From positions 2,353,001 through 2,417,000 of the forward strand of contig NZ_PNCO02000001.1 in the NCBI RefSeq assembly GCF_005886105.2: a stretch of 64,000 nt of DNA, read 5' to 3'. The notes under the pieces were generated by a model. That model saw only the letters and a list, made by a program, of their open reading frames with translations. It was not told the DNA's origin and ran no database searches. The translations under genes were made by a program, and so were the position numbers. Positions 57,873-64,000 of this stretch are shown here, piece by piece. Source of the DNA: Pseudoalteromonas galatheae (GTDB lineage: Bacteria > Pseudomonadota > Gammaproteobacteria > Enterobacterales > Alteromonadaceae). How positions within the stretch are numbered: the stretch's first letter is position 1; every line of letters starts with the position of its first letter.

Positions 57873-60713
57873 CTATTCGCCGCTAAGACCAAGGAGCTCA
57901 ATTTCTGAGATCTGTACTAGGCCATCGTTATTCGCATTTTTGCTAATGTTTAGACGATAACTGCTATAGGCAAAAGCATTGGAGAAAGTAAATACTCTTC
58001 GTTGTAAGCGCTCATCCCAACTCTCACCTACCCAAACCGCGACTTCTGTCCACGTCTCACCGCCATCATTAGATCCCAGTAACTGGAAGTTTTCGGGATC
58101 GCGCTCTGGCGCATCATTGGCACTGGTGATAGCCAAACTACTCACAATCTGTGACGCAGTAAAATCAGCTTGGATCCAAGATGGTGATTCCTCTGTTGGC
58201 GGGCCTTGCCATTCATTGTGATCTAGCCATTTTGTCTCGGTATCATTATCAAACGCTTTTCGTTCACTTTCCGCATCTCCAATACGATTACGCGCGGTAA
58301 AACTTGTTCCAGCCAAGTCAGACAAGTCTTCAAGTGCATACTGAGGTCCAGCGAGTTCAATTTCAGCTATTTGCACTAACCCATCATTATTCGCATTTTT
58401 ACTGATAGACAAGCGATAATGTGTGTAAGCCAAGCCATTAGCAAACGCAAAGGCTCGACGTTCAAAACGCGATTCAAACGACTCCCCTACCCAAGTATTT
58501 AATACTTGCCATACTTCCCCATCGTGAGATGCCAAAAGTTGGAAGTTTTCAGGGTCACGCTCCGGCGCATCATTGGCACTGGTAATGTACAAAGTATTTA
58601 CCGCCTGTGCCTGTGGCAAGCTAACTTGAACCCAAGCTGGATTTTCAACAGTAGGAGGCCCCTGCCAATCGTTGTGATCGAGCCACTTAGTTTCAACATT
58701 TTTATCAAATGCTTGCGCTGCGCTCTCTGAATCACTAATACTAAAACGCGCCGTGTAACTCGCACCTTGAACTTGTGCATGATCTAATCCAGAGATTTCT
58801 GGGCCGATTAATTCAATCTCAGCAAGCTGCATCAAACCATCATTATTTTTGTTCTTGGTTATCTCAAGGCGATAGCTTTGATATGGCAATTGATTCGCTA
58901 CCGCAAAGCTTTGGCGCTCTCCTCTTGCTTCAAAAGATTCACCAACCCAATTACTCAACCGCTGCCATGTAACTCCGTTATCGTTAGAGCCAAATAAAGC
59001 AAAGTTCTCAGGATCTCGCTCTGGAGCATCATTGGCGCTCGTTATCGCAAGCTGATTAACCGCCACCGCCTCATTAAAATCTACTTGGACCCATGAAGGC
59101 GCTTCGACAGTAGGTGGGCCTTGCCAATCATTATGATCCAGCCACTTAGTGGTTGGGTCGTTATCAAATGCCTTATCTTGGTTTTCTGCATCACCAATAC
59201 TGTTGCTTGCCGTGACCGCAAACGTCTCAGTATCCGTATGGTCAACGCTCGGATAAACCGGCCCAACAAATTGAATTTCTCCAATTTGCAGTAAACCATC
59301 GTTATTTTTGTTTTTTGTCACTGCAATTCGGTAGCTTGTATATTTTTGCGCATTACCAAATACAAAGCCTTGACGTTCAAAGCGCGCTTCAAACGACGCC
59401 CCAACCACATTGCCCAAATTAATCCAACTCGCGCCCTCATCGTTAGAAGCTAATAACGAGAAGTTTTCTGGATCTCGCTCTGGGGCATCATTAGCGCTGG
59501 TAATGTAAACACCGCTAATTGCTTGTTGAGTGGGAAAGTCCACTTGGATCCAAGATGGTGCTTCCTCTGTCGGTGGCCCCTGCCAATCATTGTGGTCAAG
59601 CCATTTAGTTTGCGGATCGCCATCAAATGCTTTGTCTGCACTCTCGGCGTCACTAATCGCATTTCTTGCTGTAATAGTGGCACCTGATGTCACGACTTGC
59701 TGCATGGGTCCGGTGGATACCGGCTCATCAAATAGTGGTAGTGCTAAGTCCATAATACTATCGGCACTGAGACCTAGCTGCGTCGTTAATGGGTGAGCTT
59801 GCAGCGCGTTGTAGATTGGCAATCGAAGCGCTTCAAGTGCAGCTTCATCACCGCCAAGTGCGGCGCTAAGATTGCTAGCAGAGTCGCTTAAGACACTTTG
59901 TAAGGAGCCTTGCTCGTCAAACTGTGCAAATGCCGCATTGAATAGGGAAAGCTTTTGCACACTGTCAGCAACATACGTCATCTCGCAACTTTGCTCACCA
60001 GAGTCAGAGGTTGTGCAAGTTTCCCCTAATTCAAAATTCGTTAATTGATCAGCGCTAACCACAGGTAACTCAAAAACATTAGTGTTCCCTGTTTGCCAGC
60101 CAAGAGCCCGAAGCAATAACGCAGACATCTGAGCTTTTGCCAGTGCCATTAATTCGGGCGTAGAGACATTACGCCCCTCGGCAATCTGCTGCTCCACCAG
60201 CATGGTTGCTAGTGTCGTCAAGGCGTTGATTTGTAAGGTAGCATCAGCACTACCATCGGCATTTGAACCAAACGGCACGGCAACATGACTCAAGGTAGCC
60301 AAAGTCACACCAGCAATGTAATCGCCACTTACCTGCTCCCCAATTCCTACTGAGCCACAGCGACTCGCGTCGCAACGCATCTGCGAGCCTTCGCTCGTTG
60401 TGGCGGTCACTTTAATGGTAGAATTAATACCAAACCCGGCTTTCCCCGTCAGTTCTATAAACAACTCCCCCATTTGACTGGTTGCCGAATTCTCATCCAT
60501 CATCATGCTAGAGCCATTGAGCGCCGTCACCGAAATGCGGGCTTGACTCAACGCGCCTTTTATCACTGAACCTGATACTTCAGCCGTCGTCACAGCGGGG
60601 GTTACTGGCACTTCTTCAACTTTTGGATCATCGCTCCCGCCGCCACATGCAGCCAATAAACTGCTAACGGCAATGAGCGGGATTGCATTTCTTATTTTAT
60701 TTAACGTTTTCAT
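57873..60713 (-). CDS. Lipoprotein with four discoidin-like (F5/8 type C) repeats
   Basis: A 946-residue surface or outer-membrane lipoprotein with signal peptide and lipobox LLAAC-GGG (about residues 18-23). A 320-residue N-terminal domain of unknown type (with a DxxxS/Cys-containing stretch and several Ala/Leu-rich helices) leads into four tandem repeats of about 150 residues (about 345-946). Each shares KAFDxDxxTKWLDHNDWQGP, PENFxLLxSND and a final NNDGLxQIxEI block. These look like discoidin/F5-8C carbohydrate-binding folds. The repeats are also visible at DNA level. It precedes, on the same strand, no other gene; the TonB receptor is upstream of it. Confidence 0.8.
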   Translation of the reverse strand: MKTLNKIRNAIPLIAVSSLLAACGGGSDDPKVEEVPVTPAVTTAEVSGSVIKGALSQARISVTALNGSSMMMDENSATSQMGELFIELTGKAGFGINSTIKVTATTSEGSQMRCDASRCGSVGIGEQVSGDYIAGVTLATLSHVAVPFGSNADGSADATLQINALTTLATMLVEQQIAEGRNVSTPELMALAKAQMSALLLRALGWQTGNTNVFELPVVSADQLTNFELGETCTTSDSGEQSCEMTYVADSVQKLSLFNAAFAQFDEQGSLQSVLSDSASNLSAALGGDEAALEALRLPIYNALQAHPLTTQLGLSADSIMDLALPLFDEPVSTGPMQQVVTSGATITARNAISDAESADKAFDGDPQTKWLDHNDWQGPPTEEAPSWIQVDFPTQQAISGVYITSANDAPERDPENFSLLASNDEGASWINLGNVVGASFEARFERQGFVFGNAQKYTSYRIAVTKNKNNDGLLQIGEIQFVGPVYPSVDHTDTETFAVTASNSIGDAENQDKAFDNDPTTKWLDHNDWQGPPTVEAPSWVQVDFNEAVAVNQLAITSANDAPERDPENFALFGSNDNGVTWQRLSNWVGESFEARGERQSFAVANQLPYQSYRLEITKNKNNDGLMQLAEIELIGPEISGLDHAQVQGASYTARFSISDSESAAQAFDKNVETKWLDHNDWQGPPTVENPAWVQVSLPQAQAVNTLYITSANDAPERDPENFQLLASHDGEVWQVLNTWVGESFESRFERRAFAFANGLAYTHYRLSISKNANNDGLVQIAEIELAGPQYALEDLSDLAGTSFTARNRIGDAESERKAFDNDTETKWLDHNEWQGPPTEESPSWIQADFTASQIVSSLAITSANDAPERDPENFQLLGSNDGGETWTEVAVWVGESWDERLQRRVFTFSNAFAYSSYRLNISKNANNDGLVQISEIELLGLSGE
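57880..59690 (-). repeat. Four long tandem repeats encoding discoidin-like domains
   Basis: Four copies of about 450 bp inside the lipoprotein gene share blocks such as the codons for WLDHNDWQGPP and NDAPERDPENF nearly unchanged, while intervening parts have diverged. It suggests past internal duplication with selection on the core. Confidence 0.85.
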
Positions 60714-60857
60714 ATTTATCCCTTCTTACATATCAACCAACTTATGTGACTAGGTTGATATAAACGCACCACAAGCAGGTGATAAGCCGTGATATTATTT
60801 CTCGTTGTGCTAACACGACTTCACCCTGTTTGCATTACTTTATGGTTATCGCCAAAG
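60714..60857. other. Gap between the TonB receptor and lipoprotein genes
   Basis: 144 bp without a gene. It must hold the lipoprotein start region; no clear promoter or terminator is seen, so co-transcription with the receptor is possible. Confidence 0.4.
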
Positions 60858-63842
60858 TTAAAATCGATAGGTGATCCCAGCATAGTAGCGCTGGCCGGTG
60901 TAACTGCTGCTGCGCAACCTCGCTTTAGAGTCTTCACCATAAAAGGTTCTCGGTTCTTCTTTGGTTAAGTTGATCACAGACGCGGTTAGGATCAAGTTTT
61001 CCATCAAGTTATAAGAAGCGTTCACATCAACTTGTTGGTATGGTTCCTGATATACAGTGAGCCCGTCCGCAAGCCCCAGAGCGGTTTCTCCTCGACGGTT
61101 ATATGATGCCCTGACACTGAAAGTGTCATTCTCGTAATAGGCGGAGAAGTTAAATTGATTATCTGCACTACCGACAAGTGCAGACTCACCGACCTTTTCA
61201 CCGTCTACGCTAATGTCTGCCTGATTGGTATCGTTTAGGGTGTAGTTAACGTTGAGACCAAAGCCATTATCGAATGCATGTTGTGCAAACAGCTCTATTC
61301 CCCGAGAGGTTGCGTTTGTACCATTGGCGGTGGTGGTAAACGGCGTGACGGTAATATCACCCGGTGGCACAATTTCAACACCGGTAAAAGGGTTATCAAA
61401 GCCTTCAAATGGCCTTACTGAGGTAATGATCAAGGGCACGATAAAGTTATCTACGTCTTTATTGAATACTGCAATCCCAACCGCAGATCCTTCGCCATAA
61501 TAATACTCCGCAGATAAATCCATCTGTACCGATTCAAATGGTTTTAGGGCCTTGTTACCCCCTGAGCCACTCCATCCTGGCTCCACAGGGTTCCCCCTAA
61601 ACTCGAGCCTGTCGTCTGCCCATTCTTGAGAGATAAAGGTTAACTGCTCGGGCGCTCCCATGTCGTTGAACGGAGCTCGAGACATCGTTTTGGCGATAGC
61701 ACCTCGTATAACAAGATTGTCGCTGGCATCCCAGACAATATTGAAGCTAGGCAAAAATTGCGAGTCGGTTACGGTACGCACGGTGGTGGTTTCAACGTCA
61801 ATAAGGCGCTCATCACCTAAGATATCCTCTTCGGTGACATCATCAATGTCATCTAAAAAGTAGTTAATTTTATCCGATGACATAATCTGCGTTTCAGTCT
61901 CGACATAGCGTACCCCGATGTTTCCTCTAAAATCTCCAAAAGAAAAATCGGCTTGTAGATAGGCGGCCATGATCTCTTCTTCTATGTCGAACACAAAATC
62001 AGGCTCACGTCGCGTGTGCTTAACATATTCACTGGTCACGATTTCGCGGTATCGATCCCAATTGATCGTTGGCATGGTATTTACTTCAAAACCGCCTGGG
62101 ATATTTTGTTCAGACGTTGCATTCAAAATATCTTCCAGTTTTGGCATACCACCAATCCACTGATAAGACACCTCATCAATGGCACCTTGACTGAATGGAT
62201 CAAGCTCGCCACTGGCAATTCTGTCAGCCCCATCTTGAGTGATGAAGAAGGTGTTGTTAGTTTCGCGATGCAATGTCGCTTTACGATATTTAGCACCGAC
62301 ACGCAGCGTATCAACGATGCCGTACCCGACGCGATAATCAAGATCTAACTGAGCATAGTCCTCTTCTAAGTCACTGACGACAAAGCTTGAACCTGTCGAA
62401 CCCGGATCGGGATCGCCGGCAATACCAGCCTGAAGGTTAGACAGCAAAGCGGGATCGGCGTACAACGACACTCTGTCGCCTAATCGCCACCCTGCAAATG
62501 AAGCGGCGTTTTCAACCTGTCCGGAATCGCTGCGACTCGCAGGTTGGCCGCTTTTATACGCCGCGCTCCAAGATTCTGAAGGTCCTCCGCTGGCTTCAGT
62601 GTGACCAAATTTACCGCGCAAATCATATAAGTCACCAGCATATTCAAAAGCAAAGTCGTAGGTATCCGAGGTATCTTTTTCTACCGTATAACTACCAATG
62701 ATCCAAGGAAATTCAAGATTCCCTTCAGTGCCACCAGCGCCACTGGTAAAGTCCATGCCAGTCACAATCGTACCGGTCTCGTCTAGGGTAATACCGGTAA
62801 GATAATCTGGGTTGTACTTCCACTCTGGGATCCACATTTGTGACGTGGTGCGATTTTGCCCAAGCTCAAAATGAAAATGATTGAATGTTAAAGATAAATC
62901 ATCTATTGGTCGCCATTGAATGGTGGCTTGTAACCCCTGACGTTCACGTTTTTCTTTGGTTACCCCAACACCTGCAACTTGCGGTGCCCAAACACCATCA
63001 TAAACGTTACCATAAGCATCTTCTAACGCTGCAAATCGACGTGTACTATCGGCAATCACATTGCCCGCCGTGTCCGTTGCTGACAAGTCTGAACTTGTTG
63101 CCCAACGCCAACCGCCACCGCCCGACATATCACCGCCTAAAGAGCGGTTGGTGCGGTCTTGTTTGGTATAACCCACTAGCAAGCCAAAGGTTTCTTCTTC
63201 GTTTTTCCAAGAATAAACGCCGCTAAAATTAGGCTCGTACTCTTCAGTCACATCAGCGTAGGTATATTCAACATTCAACGCCCCAGAATTTGCCTCCATA
63301 TCCAAAGGTTTACGGCTGTGTAGAATAACCGTGCCGCCGACCCCACCTTCATCTAAACGCGCTTCAGAAGACTTAAACACTTCAACCGATTGCACCATGG
63401 TAGAAGGCAACAAAGAGTAACTAAAAGAGCGCGACGGCGAGCCCGGAGAAGAAGCGATAAAATTGCCGTTTAACTGCGTAAAAGTAAGATCAGAGGAAAG
63501 GCCACGAATACTGACGTTTTCCCCTTCCCCGCCACTACGAGAAATCACCACACCGGGTACGCGTTGCAGTGAATCCGCCACATTTTTATCGGGAAACTTG
63601 CCAATATCTTCTGCTGTAATGGCATCCACAATCGCGTTTGATAAACGCTTAATCGCCAAGTTTTCGGCCATAGATGCGCGGATCCCGCGCACCTCAATCG
63701 TTTCGATTTCCTGCGCTTCCTCTTTTTCAGTTTCTTCAGCCATTGCCCAGTTAGTAGCTGATAACATAGCGAGGACCAGCGCAGACTTGCTAAATTGCCG
63801 TGACCTTCCTGTCACGTGGCGTCTGTTATTATTATTGGCCAT
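60858..63842 (-). CDS. TonB-dependent outer-membrane receptor
   Basis: A 994-residue TonB-dependent receptor with a long signal peptide (about residues 1-36, ending NWAMA-EET). The TonB-box region EIETIEVRGIRAS (about 43-55) precedes a plug domain (about 60-195; FPDKNVADSLQRVPGVVISR, VSIRGLSSDLTF) and a beta-barrel ending in aromatic F (GITYRF). Layout matches the large Xanthomonas/Alteromonas-type receptors that import glycans. The ATG at 63842 follows GGAGATAGGA; the upstream extension is not supported. The four-repeat discoidin lipoprotein downstream would be a plausible surface glycan-binding partner. Confidence 0.92.
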   Translation of the reverse strand: MANNNNRRHVTGRSRQFSKSALVLAMLSATNWAMAEETEKEEAQEIETIEVRGIRASMAENLAIKRLSNAIVDAITAEDIGKFPDKNVADSLQRVPGVVISRSGGEGENVSIRGLSSDLTFTQLNGNFIASSPGSPSRSFSYSLLPSTMVQSVEVFKSSEARLDEGGVGGTVILHSRKPLDMEANSGALNVEYTYADVTEEYEPNFSGVYSWKNEEETFGLLVGYTKQDRTNRSLGGDMSGGGGWRWATSSDLSATDTAGNVIADSTRRFAALEDAYGNVYDGVWAPQVAGVGVTKEKRERQGLQATIQWRPIDDLSLTFNHFHFELGQNRTTSQMWIPEWKYNPDYLTGITLDETGTIVTGMDFTSGAGGTEGNLEFPWIIGSYTVEKDTSDTYDFAFEYAGDLYDLRGKFGHTEASGGPSESWSAAYKSGQPASRSDSGQVENAASFAGWRLGDRVSLYADPALLSNLQAGIAGDPDPGSTGSSFVVSDLEEDYAQLDLDYRVGYGIVDTLRVGAKYRKATLHRETNNTFFITQDGADRIASGELDPFSQGAIDEVSYQWIGGMPKLEDILNATSEQNIPGGFEVNTMPTINWDRYREIVTSEYVKHTRREPDFVFDIEEEIMAAYLQADFSFGDFRGNIGVRYVETETQIMSSDKINYFLDDIDDVTEEDILGDERLIDVETTTVRTVTDSQFLPSFNIVWDASDNLVIRGAIAKTMSRAPFNDMGAPEQLTFISQEWADDRLEFRGNPVEPGWSGSGGNKALKPFESVQMDLSAEYYYGEGSAVGIAVFNKDVDNFIVPLIITSVRPFEGFDNPFTGVEIVPPGDITVTPFTTTANGTNATSRGIELFAQHAFDNGFGLNVNYTLNDTNQADISVDGEKVGESALVGSADNQFNFSAYYENDTFSVRASYNRRGETALGLADGLTVYQEPYQQVDVNASYNLMENLILTASVINLTKEEPRTFYGEDSKARLRSSSYTGQRYYAGITYRF

Positions 63843-64000
63843 TCCTATCTCCAAGTTTTTTATAATTTGTAAAGCCACGACGTCCCTTGCTGCTCCATGA
63901 CGCATGACTTTGTGACGACCCTTTTTTGTTTCCCTATAGGGGTTAATAGTTTGTGAAACACTCGTTCAGAATAGGAGCGCTCTACAAAAAGTGATAATAA
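63843..64000. other. Upstream region of the TonB receptor
   Basis: Window edge. No gene start from another ORF is visible, and I make no regulatory call here. Confidence 0.3.

Noticed and set aside
57880..59690. Regularly spaced repeats considered as a CRISPR array
   Set aside because: Period is about 450 bp, in frame, and encodes protein domains; no short repeat-spacer pattern.
61252..63900. Plus-strand frames antisense to the TonB receptor
   Set aside because: Shadows of the receptor gene, without ribosome sites or family features.

Overview
This window is a stretch of chromosome from a marine gammaproteobacterium of the order Alteromonadales, most likely Pseudoalteromonas. The assignment is inferred from protein resemblance and gene order, not from a database search. 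Supporting signs are many E. coli-like gene neighbourhoods (sdhE/ygfZ, psp-ycjXF, tig-clpP-clpX-lon-hupB-ppiD, smrB/prmB-aroC), a phenylalanine hydroxylase operon, a large TonB-dependent receptor and an AT-leaning composition. No phage, integrase, transposase or CRISPR array is visible. Most of the window is core genome with small accessory islands.

Layout. 1-3.6 kb: sdhE with a partial ygfX, divergent ygfZ and a SlyD-type FKBP, then a three-gene minus-strand operon (dsDNA-mimic protein, DUF481 outer-membrane protein, PH-like membrane protein). 3.8-7.5 kb: a crotonase, an LrgA/LrgB pair and two convergent MscS channels. 7.7-13.6 kb: cysS, ppiB, lpxH, miaE, a Yip1-like protein and phhAB. 13.8-15 kb: methionine gamma-lyase. 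15.2-25.6 kb: an envelope-stress block with minus-strand pspA-pspB-pspC-ycjX-ycjF and divergent pspF-sapABCDF. 25.6-27.9 kb: a membrane AraC regulator and an exported NTF2-like/DJ-1 fusion. 27.9-37 kb: the protein-quality-control block ppiD, hupB, lon, clpX, clpP, tig. 37.2-37.6 kb: four tRNAs (Pro-Arg-His-Pro in transcription order). 38-42.8 kb: folD, aroC, prmB, smrB and a small sigma54-type operon of two tiny envelope proteins. 42.9-50 kb: peroxiredoxin, fadR, two accessory genes, dsbB, a ComEA-like protein, yebG and an aspartate/aromatic aminotransferase. 50-56.3 kb: signalling genes (GAF protein, REC-PP2C-HATPase/STAS partner switch, GGDEF-EAL protein) and a YciH protein. 56.4-57.8 kb: pheA with a leader-peptide attenuator. 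57.9-63.8 kb: a lipoprotein with four discoidin-like repeats and a TonB-dependent receptor.

Regulatory sites can be read directly in several places: a textbook pheL leader with terminator and antiterminator; a perfect LexA box before yebG; a sigma32 promoter before lon; paired TyrR/PhhR-type boxes before phhAB; a FadR-type operator before fadR itself; a stringent-type sigma70 promoter for the tRNAs; and sigma54-like promoters before pspA and before the small envelope operon. Two of these concern aromatic amino acids (phhAB degradation and pheA synthesis). The best candidate for something undescribed is the small operon at 42342-42748: an 80-aa exported helical protein and a 38-aa membrane peptide behind a sigma54-type promoter. 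The membrane AraC plus exported DJ-1 fusion pair is a second candidate.
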